A program made the translations under genes and the position numbers. From positions 44,599 to 52,860 of the forward strand of contig DHQX01000012.1 in assembly GCA_002411105.1 (NCBI GenBank): a DNA stretch of 8,262 nt, in the 5' to 3' direction. Shown in pieces: positions 1-5,729 of this stretch. Below the pieces are notes generated by a model. The model had not been told where the DNA came from and searched no databases. It saw nothing but the letters and a program-made list of their open reading frames with translations. Position 1 is the stretch's first letter. Each line of letters opens with the position of its first letter. This DNA is from Christensenella sp. UBA5327. Lineage in GTDB: Bacteria > Bacillota > Clostridia > Christensenellales > Aristaeellaceae.

Positions 1-357
1 GCCCTCAGCCACCTCAAGCATGGTGCCCCCGGGGCTCATTTCCTGAAACTGGAGGGCCGACATGCCCTGAAAGCCGGTCATCCCGTCCCGGAAGAGGGTG
101 TCAAAGCCCCTGTGCCAGCGAAAGCTGGAGAACAGCGCCCGCAGCGCCTGATGTTCAGCGCTGCCCGCTTCCAGCACGAAGCTCCGGGTGCCCAGGGTGG
201 CGGTCATGTCCTGGCGGGTCTGCATGGAGAGATGGATGGCCTGCACCGGGTTTTCCCAGCGGATGAGGCCCTCCATGGGCCTGGGCCAATACAGGAAGCC
301 TGTGGCTGCCAGCACCACAACCAGCAGAAAGACCACCCCGGCTTTGCTGTTTTTCAT
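1..357 (-). CDS. Membrane-anchored protein of unknown function (C-terminus outside window)
   Basis: I do not recognise this family. The frame is open for 119 codons from the ATG at 355-357 to the window edge, so the C-terminus is missing. The start is well supported: AGGAGG lies 5 bases upstream (complement of 363-368) and a near-consensus promoter lies just before it. The protein begins MKNSKAGVVF and has one hydrophobic stretch at about residues 7-24 (VVFLLVVVLAATGFLYW), preceded by two lysines and followed by a soluble part. This fits a single-pass signal anchor or an uncleaved signal peptide. No lipobox Cys is present, so it is not a lipoprotein. The visible exported part (about residues 25-119) shows no motif I can name. 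The gene starts 80 bases beyond the trkA stop on the same strand, but its own promoter suggests independent expression. Confidence 0.75.
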   Translation of the reverse strand, partial: MKNSKAGVVFLLVVVLAATGFLYWPRPMEGLIRWENPVQAIHLSMQTRQDMTATLGTRSFVLEAGSAEHQALRALFSSFRWHRGFDTLFRDGMTGFQGMSALQFQEMSPGGTMLEVAEG

Positions 358-389
358 GCTCTCCTCCTGTTTCCCCTTGTTTTGTGCCG

Positions 390-418
390 ATTATAGCATC
401 CAGGCCCTCCCGGAGCAA
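390..418 (-). promoter_or_regulatory. Sigma-A-type promoter for the membrane-anchored protein gene
   Basis: Read on the minus strand, TTGCTC (413-418) is followed after exactly 17 bases by a perfect TATAAT (390-395). The predicted transcript would start near 383 and have a leader of about 26 bases containing the AGGAGG site. The -35 box begins only about 20 bases past the trkA stop codon and no terminator is visible between them. Readthrough from trkA could therefore add to expression. Confidence 0.75.
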
Positions 419-436
419 CAGGCGGGCAAACAGCCA

Positions 437-1807
437 TCAGCCTTTTTTGATGACCTCGCCCAGCTCATTGACGCCGTTTTCCTTGGTGATGACGATCACC
501 CGGTCGCCCGCTTCAAACCGGTCCTCGCCAAAGGGGATGCGCACCTTGCCGCTCCGGACGATGACCCCCACCAGGGCGCTGGACGCCACCTTCAGGTTTT
601 TAAGCGGCACGCCGATGAAAGGCTCAGCCCCGCTGACGATGAACTCCAGCGCCTCGGCCTTGCCGTCCATCAGCCGGTAAAGGCGCTGCACCTGGTTGGG
701 GCCGGCAGCACCCGAGCGGGTGCGCACCGTGCGCAGGATGGTGTTGCTGGTGACCGTTTTGGTGTTCACCGCGCTGTCAAGGCCCATCAGGCCCAGGATG
801 GGGCTGTAGTTGTCATGGTTGTTCTTCACCACCACCTTGCGCACCCCGTTTTGCGCGGCGTAAAAGGCGGACATAATGTTGTCCTCATCCCGGCCGGACA
901 GGGTGATGAAGGCATCGTGGCGCAGCAGGCCCTCATCCACCAGCACCTCCTGGTCGGTGCCGTCGCCCAGGATGATGTTGGCCTCTGGCAGCATCTCGGT
1001 CAATTCCCGGGCCCTGTCGGGGTTGATCTCCACGATGGACACCGCCACCCGCATCTCAAGGAGGATCCGGGCCAGGTAATAGGTGATCCTGCCGCCGCCC
1101 ACGATCATCACGCTGCTTATTTTCGTTGTGTTTTTGCCAATGGCGGCGAAAAAGGCGGTGATGGTGGCCACATCGGACACCACAAACACCCGGTCACCCT
1201 CCTTGAAGGAGAAGTCCCCCTTGGGGATGATGGCCTCGCCCTCCCGCTCCACCGCGCATACCAGCACCTGGGGCAGGTGTTTTTTCACGCGGAGAAGGTC
1301 TTTGAGGGCGATGCCTGCAAAGCCGTCCTCCTTGGCCACGCGGAAATCCATCATCTCCACCTGGCCCCTGGCAAAGGTCTCCACCGAGCCTGAGAAGGGG
1401 TAGCGCAGGATGCGGCTGATCTCAAGGGCCATGGTGCGCTCAGGGTTTAAAATATAGTCGATCAGCAATTCTTCCATCAGGAAGCGCTGGCTGCGGTTGT
1501 ATTCGGGATCCCGGATGCGGGCGATGGCATAACGGGCGCCCAGGCGCTTGGCGGTGAGGCAGACCAGCATGTTGATCTCGTCGCTCACCGTGACCGCGAT
1601 CACGATGTCCGCCCGCGTGATCTCCGCCTCCCTGAGGGTTTCCACGCTCACCCCGCTGCCCTTGATGTAAAGCGCGTCCAGCAAATCCTGGTTGCGGTGG
1701 AGCACCTGCTCGCTTCGCTCCACAATGGCAACCTGGTGATCCTCGGCCACCAGGTGTGCCGCCAGCGCGTGCCCCACCTTGCCGTCTCCCACGATGACGA
1801 TGTACAT
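437..1807 (-). CDS. trkA: Trk/Ktr potassium uptake regulatory subunit TrkA
   Basis: This is a cytoplasmic, peripheral membrane protein that gates the TrkH/KtrB-type potassium channel in response to bound nucleotide (known for the family). At 456 residues it matches the usual full-length TrkA of about 450-460, built as two RCK units. The first Rossmann fold starts immediately, with IVGDGKVG at residues 5-12 and an acidic end of beta-2 at VE (29-30). The second starts with IVGGGRITYYLA near 235-246, with IVEIN at 258-262 and ILGDGT at 279-284. Each Rossmann unit is followed by a TrkA-C-like segment, about 140-220 and 385-456, the latter ending FEAGDRVIVI. The ATG at 1807 is chosen because the fold begins there and GGAGGG lies just upstream; the frame stays open further upstream but that part has no family similarity. 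No trkH is visible in this window, so the membrane partner must be elsewhere. A regulator is transcribed divergently upstream. Confidence 0.95.
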   Translation of the reverse strand: MYIVIVGDGKVGHALAAHLVAEDHQVAIVERSEQVLHRNQDLLDALYIKGSGVSVETLREAEITRADIVIAVTVSDEINMLVCLTAKRLGARYAIARIRDPEYNRSQRFLMEELLIDYILNPERTMALEISRILRYPFSGSVETFARGQVEMMDFRVAKEDGFAGIALKDLLRVKKHLPQVLVCAVEREGEAIIPKGDFSFKEGDRVFVVSDVATITAFFAAIGKNTTKISSVMIVGGGRITYYLARILLEMRVAVSIVEINPDRARELTEMLPEANIILGDGTDQEVLVDEGLLRHDAFITLSGRDEDNIMSAFYAAQNGVRKVVVKNNHDNYSPILGLMGLDSAVNTKTVTSNTILRTVRTRSGAAGPNQVQRLYRLMDGKAEALEFIVSGAEPFIGVPLKNLKVASSALVGVIVRSGKVRIPFGEDRFEAGDRVIVITKENGVNELGEVIKKG

Positions 1808-1870
1808 AAGCCCTCCATCCATTCTTTCACGGCGATTATACACCTGCGGCCCCAGGAAATGCAAAGAATT

Positions 1871-1898
1871 GCGCGGGAACAGGCGCGGCATCCCGCGC
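1871..1898 (-). repeat. GC-rich hairpin in the trkA leader
   Basis: GCGCGGGA (1871-1878) and TCCCGCGC (1891-1898) are perfect 8-base inverted repeats with a 12-base loop. On the minus strand the hairpin lies in the presumed trkA 5' leader, ending about 64 bases before the start codon. No clear U-tract follows, so an ordinary intrinsic terminator is not supported. It could stabilise the leader or act as an attenuator-like structure; that is inference. Confidence 0.45.
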
Positions 1899-1968
1899 CC
1901 ACCGGCCGGCAAATTAAGTTTCCCTGAGCGAAAGAGTGAGGATCTGTGCAGGATTTTCGATATGGGCC

Positions 1969-1996
1969 TTAATATGATGTTGCTTAATTCTAACAA
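1969..1996 (-). promoter_or_regulatory. Candidate trkA promoter
   Basis: On the minus strand TTGTTA (1991-1996) is followed after 16 bases by TATTAA (1969-1974). Each hexamer differs from consensus at one or two positions. It would give a leader of roughly 155 bases containing the GC-rich hairpin. The surrounding AT-rich DNA offers other weak matches, so the call is tentative. Confidence 0.35.
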
Positions 1997-2005
1997 ATTT
2001 ATTAC

Positions 2006-2023
2006 ATTTTACCCTTGTAAAAT
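2006..2023. promoter_or_regulatory. Inverted repeat, candidate operator
   Basis: ATTTTACCCTTGTAAAAT is a perfect 7-base inverted repeat with a 4-base centre. It overlaps the -35 box (2015-2020) of the plus-strand promoter and lies upstream of the trkA promoter candidate. The location and dyad symmetry fit a repressor site. The ArsR-family protein encoded just downstream is the obvious candidate binder, by context only. Confidence 0.45.
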
Positions 2024-2043
2024 CTTCCAATCCGTATTAGTAT
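2015..2043 (+). promoter_or_regulatory. Promoter for the leader ORF and ArsR-family gene
   Basis: TTGTAA (2015-2020) and TAGTAT (2038-2043) are separated by exactly 17 bases. Transcription would start near 2050, about 60 bases before the leader ORF start and about 150 before the regulator start. The -35 box sits inside the perfect inverted repeat. Confidence 0.5.
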
Positions 2044-2109
2044 ACAACATTGAGCGGTGTTTTTTTGCAACGCCCAAGGGATGCCCAAATAGCAAGCAGG
2101 AGGTCAGGC

Positions 2110-2205
2110 ATGCAACGGTTTTTACCTATCCAGTCATCGGTTCCCATGACGCGCCAGTCGCTGCGGCTGGTCCCCCGCCAGGGAGTTAAGGAAATCTGTC
2201 TATGA
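2110..2205 (+). CDS. Small leader ORF (31 aa) overlapping the ArsR-family gene
   Basis: This short frame is preceded by a consensus-like ribosome binding site, AGGAGGT (2098-2104), 5 bases before the ATG. That site is stronger than the one before the ArsR gene itself (AAGGAA, 8 bases before its ATG). The 31-codon product begins MQRFLPIQSS and ends VKEICL. Its TGA (2203-2205) overlaps the regulator's ATG as ATGA, the classic arrangement for translational coupling. The peptide is fairly basic, has no transmembrane segment and matches no family I know. It may act in cis, making ribosomes available for the regulator, rather than as a functional peptide. A chance ORF cannot be excluded, although the ribosome binding site and exact overlap argue against it. 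Confidence 0.55.
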   Translation: MQRFLPIQSSVPMTRQSLRLVPRQGVKEICL

Positions 2206-2597
2206 AAAAGTTTGTTCAGCGTTCGTATTACGGCGGGTTGCGTGAATCTGTCCTGGAGCAGTTAAGCCCTGAAGACCGCCGGGATTATCAGGATGGCGCC
2301 GCCATGCTCAAGGCCCTGGGTGACCCCCAGCGTGCGATGCTGGTGGATGCCCTGTCCTGCAGACCCTTGTGCGTGTATGAGATGCAGCAGCTGGTCTCCT
2401 GGAGCCAGGCCACCCTCAGCCATCATCTGAAGACCTTGCGTGAAAACGGCCTGGTGAACACCAAGCGCGACGGCAAGTGGATCTATTACAGCCTCAACCA
2501 GGAGGGCATCGATGCCGCCAAAGATTTTGTGGAGCGGCTGACCGGCGGGCGCGGCGTGTGCCTGAGCGACTTTGTCACGCCGCCGGATGAGGACTGA
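2202..2597 (+). CDS. ArsR/SmtB-family winged-helix transcriptional regulator
   Basis: This is a 131-residue DNA-binding protein, expected to be a homodimeric repressor released by its ligand (known for the family). The winged helix spans about residues 34-98: LKALGDPQRAMLVDAL (36-51), recognition helix region SQATLSHHLKTLRENG (68-83), and wing GKWIYYSL (91-98). An unusual N-terminal extension of about 33 residues precedes the fold. The metal-binding ELCVCD motif of classical ArsR is only partly present: Cys57 sits at its first Cys (LCVYEM) and Tyr59 replaces the second. Cys53 and Cys120 are the only other cysteines. Arsenic sensing is therefore not assured; a different metal, thiol/redox chemistry or no metal at all is possible. 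No resistance pump is adjacent. The start overlaps the leader ORF by ATGA and an intrinsic terminator follows, so it appears to be the last gene of a small transcript. Targets could include itself and the divergent trkA. Confidence 0.9.
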   Translation: MKKFVQRSYYGGLRESVLEQLSPEDRRDYQDGAAMLKALGDPQRAMLVDALSCRPLCVYEMQQLVSWSQATLSHHLKTLRENGLVNTKRDGKWIYYSLNQEGIDAAKDFVERLTGGRGVCLSDFVTPPDED

Positions 2598-2619
2598 GGC
2601 AAGGGCCTGACTGGTTTTC

Positions 2620-2643
2620 AAAGTGTCTTCGGACACTTTTTTT
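2620..2643 (+). terminator. Intrinsic terminator after the ArsR-family gene
   Basis: AAAGTGTC (2620-2627), a TTCG tetraloop (2628-2631) and GACACTTT (2632-2639) form a perfect 8-base stem running straight into a T7 tract (2637-2643). It starts 22 bases after the stop codon. Confidence 0.92.
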
Positions 2644-2715
2644 GTTTTGCCGGCGTGACCGGGATGCGGTTTGGCTTGTTTCGGGCCCAAAAGAATGGTG
2701 TAAATGTAAAACTCA

Positions 2716-2744
2716 TGGACATTTTGCTTATGCACCCTTATAAT
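2716..2744 (+). promoter_or_regulatory. Strong sigma-A-type promoter of the receiver-like/SPFH/pyrE operon
   Basis: TGGACA (2716-2721) and a perfect TATAAT (2739-2744) are separated by exactly 17 bases. Transcription would start near 2751, leaving a leader of about 22 bases that is little more than the AAGGAGG ribosome binding site. No further promoter or terminator is obvious until after pyrE. Confidence 0.8.
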
Positions 2745-2772
2745 GGGTTTATGTCAAACAAGGAGGAAGAGG

Positions 2773-3582
2773 ATGTACAAACTGCTGCTGGTGACTGACC
2801 GGGACGATATCACAGAAGCGTTTTCCGGCATTCAGGACTGGGGCAGGCTGATGTTCGACCCTGTCATCACACTGGATAATGTTGCGGAGGCCATCGCCTT
2901 TACGGACCGGAACTACGCGGACGCGGTGGGCTTTGCCCTGGCCAACCAGGACCCGGGGCCCCTCATGCGCCACCTGGATCTGAAGCACCCCTTCCTTCCC
3001 ATCTATGTCCCCCAGAGCCAGCCGGATGCCCTCCGGGAGGAGCTGCGCCTGGTGCGGGAGCACCTGGACCGCCTCCATGCCGACTTCAGCGACGACGACT
3101 ACCATGTGGACATGGCGGTGGAGCGGCTGCGGGACGACCTGATGAGAAGGCTGCTGATGCGCGAGGTGAAGACCAGGGATGAGCTGCGCAGCCGCCTGTC
3201 CCTTTCCCGGGCGCATTTCGCCCCCGATAAGCACTGCTTCCTGTATGAGTTCAGCCTGCCGGATGGGGCGCAGTATCTGCAGACCCGCTGGCGCTATGGC
3301 GCGGAGCGGCTTGAGACCGCCCTGAGGGCCAACTTCCTGGGCCGCTTTGTGGACGATGTCTACTATGGCGCGGCCCTGCTTGATCCCGGGCATCTGCGGG
3401 TCATCGCCTGCCAGGTGGCGGGCGCGCCGGAGGAGGATTTGGAGACCCTCAGCCGCCGCGTGGAGGCCCATATCGGCCAGGTCACCCAGGAGGTGAAGGC
3501 TTATATGGACCTGGACCTGCACATCCGTGAATACAACATGCTGGACAACCTGGATGACCTGGTGCCAGGCCAGTCAAAATAA
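2773..3582 (+). CDS. Degenerate receiver-domain protein without an HTH (YesN-like truncated response regulator)
   Basis: This 269-residue soluble protein has an N-terminal part laid out like a response-regulator receiver: beta-1 YKLLLVTD (2-9), the acidic residues D9, D11 and D12, and a beta-3-like ADAVGFAL (49-56). The phospho-acceptor Asp is missing: aligning D50 with the conserved DLVLLD pattern puts Ala55 at the acceptor position. The usual Thr/Ser and Lys switch residues are also not evident. Residues about 84-150 form a charged helical linker (LRDDLMRRLLMREVKTRDELRS within 119-140). About 153-250 resembles the central alpha/beta domain of YesN/AraC-type regulators, but the protein ends where the AraC helix-turn-helix would begin. 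The start has AAGGAGG 6 bases upstream; an in-frame ATG 30 bases earlier overlaps the -10 box and is rejected. It probably acts through protein contacts rather than DNA binding (inference). Family assignment is by pattern only. Confidence 0.75.
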   Translation: MYKLLLVTDRDDITEAFSGIQDWGRLMFDPVITLDNVAEAIAFTDRNYADAVGFALANQDPGPLMRHLDLKHPFLPIYVPQSQPDALREELRLVREHLDRLHADFSDDDYHVDMAVERLRDDLMRRLLMREVKTRDELRSRLSLSRAHFAPDKHCFLYEFSLPDGAQYLQTRWRYGAERLETALRANFLGRFVDDVYYGAALLDPGHLRVIACQVAGAPEEDLETLSRRVEAHIGQVTQEVKAYMDLDLHIREYNMLDNLDDLVPGQSK

Positions 3583-3613
3583 CCCCCATATACATCATAA
3601 GGAGGGCAACCCC

Positions 3614-4666
3614 ATGAGTTTCTTCAAGAAGATCATCAACAGCCAGCTGATTGACGTCATCGAATGGACCGATTCCAGCGCCAACACCATGGTGCACCGC
3701 TATGAGAACCAGGGCAAGGAGATCATGATGGGCGCCCAGCTCACCGTGAGGGAGAGCCAGGTGGCGGTGTTTGTCAACGAGGGTAAGATCGCCGATGTCT
3801 TCCAGCCTGGGCGCTATGAGCTGTCCACCCAGAACATGCCCATCATGACGGCGCTGAAGAGTTGGAAATACGGCTTCAAGTCCCCCTTCCAGGCGGAGGT
3901 GTACTTCGTATCCACCAAGCAGTTCCTGGATCGCAAGTGGGGCACCAGCAACCCCGTGATGATGCGCGACAGCGACTTTGGCATGATCCGGCTGCGCGCC
4001 TTTGGCATCTACTCCTTCCGCGTGGTGGATCCGGTGGCCTTCCTGAAGGAGGTCTTTGGGACCACGGAGCTGATGACGGTGGAAGGGGTGGAAGGGCAGA
4101 TCAAGCGCACTGTGGTGTCGGCGCTGTCTGACATCCTGGCCCAGAGCAAGATCCCCGCCCTGGACCTGGCGGCTAACTATGACGAGCTGGGCCAGTTCGC
4201 CCTCAATGCCCTCCAGCCCCGTGTGGCCCCGCTGGGGCTCAAGCTGGAGAGCTTTGTGGTGGAGAATATCAGCCTGCCCCAGGAAGTGGAACAGGCCATG
4301 GACAAAAGGACCTCCATGGGCGTTGTGGGCGACCTCAACAAATACGCCCAGTTCCAGGCGGCCGAAGCCATGCGCGATGCCGCCCAGAATGAGGGCGGTG
4401 CCGCTGGCATGGGCGCAGGCCTTGGGGCCGGCATGGCCATGGGCCAGATGATGCAGGGAGCCTTTGCCGGAACCCAGCAGCCCCAAGCCGCTCAGCCCGC
4501 CGCCCAGACTGTGCCCTGCGTATCCTGCCAGAAGCCCATTCCCGCGGGCAGCAAGTTCTGCCCGGAATGCGGCGCGGGTCAGGCCGGAAGCGCCTGCACG
4601 GAGTGCGGCAAGCCCCTGGCGCCTGGCGCCAAATTCTGCCCTGAGTGCGGCGCCAAGCAGGGTTGA
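3614..4666 (+). CDS. SPFH/band-7 domain protein with tandem C-terminal zinc ribbons (YdjI-like)
   Basis: This 350-residue protein resembles the bacterial SPFH family often annotated 'virion core protein-like', which includes B. subtilis YdjI. SPFH proteins oligomerise and scaffold membrane or envelope-stress complexes (known for the superfamily). The N-terminus MSFFKKIINSQLIDVIEW is typical of this subgroup. The SPFH core spans about residues 25-245, with VRESQVAVFVNEGKI at 45-59 and FQPGRYEL at 63-70. A Gly/Ala/Met-rich, low-complexity helical stretch (about 258-298) leads to two zinc ribbons of the CxxC-x10-CxxC type: C302, C305, C316, C319 and C328, C331, C342, C345. There is no signal peptide or clear transmembrane segment, so the protein is likely cytoplasmic and recruited to the membrane. 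The start has AAGGAGG (3599-3605) upstream and lies 31 bases after the receiver-like gene, which suggests joint function. Its substrate or partner is unknown. Confidence 0.9.
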   Translation: MSFFKKIINSQLIDVIEWTDSSANTMVHRYENQGKEIMMGAQLTVRESQVAVFVNEGKIADVFQPGRYELSTQNMPIMTALKSWKYGFKSPFQAEVYFVSTKQFLDRKWGTSNPVMMRDSDFGMIRLRAFGIYSFRVVDPVAFLKEVFGTTELMTVEGVEGQIKRTVVSALSDILAQSKIPALDLAANYDELGQFALNALQPRVAPLGLKLESFVVENISLPQEVEQAMDKRTSMGVVGDLNKYAQFQAAEAMRDAAQNEGGAAGMGAGLGAGMAMGQMMQGAFAGTQQPQAAQPAAQTVPCVSCQKPIPAGSKFCPECGAGQAGSACTECGKPLAPGAKFCPECGAKQG

Positions 4667-4686
4667 GGACAGAAAAGGCAGTATTG

Positions 4687-5010
4687 ATGAGACCAAAGTT
4701 TAAAGGCGTGAAGCTGGTGGGGGGTTATCACATCCCCTACCGGGAGGCCGCCAGCTATAAGCGCAGGATCAAGCGCTGCCGCAGGGCAGCGAAGGAAGCC
4801 ATGGCCAGCTTTTGCCCCATCGCCCTGGCCCAGTGGCAGGACAGCCAGGATGGCGAGGCGGTGTGCGGGCTTGATGCCAAGGGCAACCTGATCGCCATCA
4901 TCCACCTGGATTCTGACGGCCTGGACCTGATTGACCGGGGCATCAAAGAGGGCAACCTCGCCCAGCTCCTGAAGGAATACAACGACAACCGCAAGGACGA
5001 AGAAGCATAA
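4687..5010 (+). CDS. Conserved-looking small protein of unknown function (107 aa)
   Basis: I do not recognise this protein. It has 107 residues with a strongly basic N-terminal third (KFKGVK at 4-9, KRRIKRCRRAAK at 25-36), a middle part that looks like a small alpha/beta fold (CGLDAKGNLIAIIHLDSD, 60-77) and a charged C-terminal tail (NDNRKDEEA, 99-107). There is no signal peptide or membrane segment; the basic face could bind nucleic acid or an acidic surface (inference). Three cysteines (31, 43, 60) do not form a recognisable metal site. The ATG at 4687 has a modest AAAAGG site 8 bases upstream. A TTG directly before it is an alternative start, and an ATG at 4645 would overlap the SPFH gene by 22 bases without a good ribosome binding site. 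It begins 20 bases after the SPFH gene and ends 5 bases before pyrE, so it is almost certainly co-transcribed with both. Confidence 0.7.
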   Translation: MRPKFKGVKLVGGYHIPYREAASYKRRIKRCRRAAKEAMASFCPIALAQWQDSQDGEAVCGLDAKGNLIAIIHLDSDGLDLIDRGIKEGNLAQLLKEYNDNRKDEEA

Positions 5011-5015
5011 TCAGC

Positions 5016-5573
5016 ATGACGCATCAAACCATGGAAGACCTGCTCACCCAGGAAAAGGTCATCAAAAAAGGGCATTTTCTCAGGCTCTCAGGCCGCCACG
5101 CGGATTATTACATCCAGTGTGCGCGCCTGTTTGAGGATGCCGGCATGGGCCAGCGCATCGGCCAGGCCCTGGCGGATCTGTGCCGGGCGTGGGAGATTGA
5201 CCTGGTGCTCTCCGCCGCTGTGGGGGGCATCCTGCCGGGCTATGAAACCGCCAAGGCCCTGAACCTTCCCCATTTCTACTGCGAGAAGCGGGACGGCGTC
5301 CTCACCCTGAGGCGGGACTTTGTCATTCCCCCCGGCAGCCGGGTGCTGCTGGTGGAGGACGAGGTCTATACCGGCCAGAGCGTGATGGAGATGCGGGAGA
5401 TCGTCCGGGCGCTCGGTGCCCAGGTGGCCGGCACCATCTGCATCGTGGACAAGTCCATGGGCCAGGCCCCGGTGCCCCCGCCCTTCGCCTCCCTCTATGC
5501 CATTCCGGTTGAGAGCTACCTCCCTGGTGCCTGCCCGCTGTGCGCGGAAGGCATACCGTTGGTCAACCAGTAA
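5016..5573 (+). CDS. pyrE: Orotate phosphoribosyltransferase
   Basis: PyrE converts orotate and PRPP to orotidine 5'-monophosphate and pyrophosphate, the fifth step of de novo pyrimidine synthesis, in the cytoplasm. The 185-residue protein fits the shorter (Thermus-type) PyrE branch. It has GHFLRLSGRHADYYIQC (19-35), AVGGILPGYETAK (68-80), an orotate/PRPP-loop region CEKRDGVLTLRRDF (89-102), the PRPP-binding signature VLLVEDEVYTGQSV (110-123) and the C-terminal CPLCAEGIPLV (173-183). The PRPP signature keeps the ED pair and the TG, but has EVY where VVT is common and GQS for GGS. The start is 5 bases after the preceding gene with only a weak ribosome binding site, suggesting translational coupling. 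No other pyr gene is visible. Its place behind the SPFH group suggests either convenient co-expression or a nucleotide-linked role for that group. Confidence 0.93.
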   Translation: MTHQTMEDLLTQEKVIKKGHFLRLSGRHADYYIQCARLFEDAGMGQRIGQALADLCRAWEIDLVLSAAVGGILPGYETAKALNLPHFYCEKRDGVLTLRRDFVIPPGSRVLLVEDEVYTGQSVMEMREIVRALGAQVAGTICIVDKSMGQAPVPPPFASLYAIPVESYLPGACPLCAEGIPLVNQ

Positions 5574-5587
5574 GGCCATCATCCGAC

Positions 5588-5620
5588 CAAGGCACTTCTC
5601 CCTGCGAGAGGTGCCTTGTT
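5588..5620 (+). terminator. Probable terminator hairpin after pyrE
   Basis: CAAGGCACTTCTC (5588-5600) pairs with GAGAGGTGCCTTG (5606-5618) as a 13-base stem with one G-U pair, closing a 5-base loop (CCTGC). It begins 14 bases after the pyrE stop. The following tract (TTGTTGATT) is only moderately T-rich, so termination may be less efficient than after the ArsR-family gene. Confidence 0.7.
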
Positions 5621-5729
5621 GATTGGAGGAAGGGGCTTTGAAATGGGCAATATTTATAAATCGATGGGAGTATGGTATGGTGGGCAATGTTTCGTCTGGC
5701 GATGGGCGTGAAAAGATGGGAGAGGCAAC

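Larger units (their letters stand above)
1808..2109. other. Divergent intergenic region between trkA and the ArsR-family gene
   Basis: These 302 bases carry no convincing protein gene. The part near trkA (about 1850-1920) is GC-rich and contains a hairpin. The middle (about 1960-2050) is clearly AT-richer than its surroundings and holds promoter-like elements on both strands plus an inverted repeat. A T7 run at 2060-2066 has no clear stem before it, so I do not call a terminator there. Confidence 0.7.

Noticed and set aside
188..1393. 401-codon plus-strand ORF antisense to trkA
   Set aside because: The opposite strand encodes an unmistakable full-length TrkA. This frame gives a His/Gly-rich product without any recognisable domain and no ribosome site, as expected of a GC-rich shadow frame.
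1808..1996. Extended N-terminus of trkA from an upstream ATG at 1996
   Set aside because: The Rossmann fold of TrkA begins at the ATG at 1807, which has its own GGAGGG site. The upstream residues have no family match and cover promoter-like DNA.
2046..2066. T7 run at 2060-2066 as a terminator
   Set aside because: No stable stem precedes it on the plus strand.
2743..2772. Earlier start for the receiver-like protein at 2743
   Set aside because: It overlaps the -10 box of the operon promoter and has no ribosome site. The ATG at 2773 has AAGGAGG at ideal spacing.
3482..4696. 404-codon minus-strand ORF antisense to the SPFH gene
   Set aside because: The product is low-complexity (Leu/Gly/His/Ala-rich) and mirrors the codon pattern of the SPFH gene, which has clear domains and a good ribosome site.
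5638..5660. TTGAAA (5638-5643) with TATAAA (5655-5660) as a promoter of the surface protein gene
   Set aside because: The spacer is only 11 bases, too short for a sigma-A promoter. Other pairings in 5621-5729 are weak as well.
5644..5688. Direct repeat TGGGCAAT at 5644-5651 and 5681-5688
   Set aside because: Two 8-base copies 37 bases apart are within chance expectation and match no known site.
5621..5729. Riboswitch (for example c-di-GMP type) before the surface protein gene
   Set aside because: The leader is short and I could not find the conserved core motifs or a clear pairing scheme.
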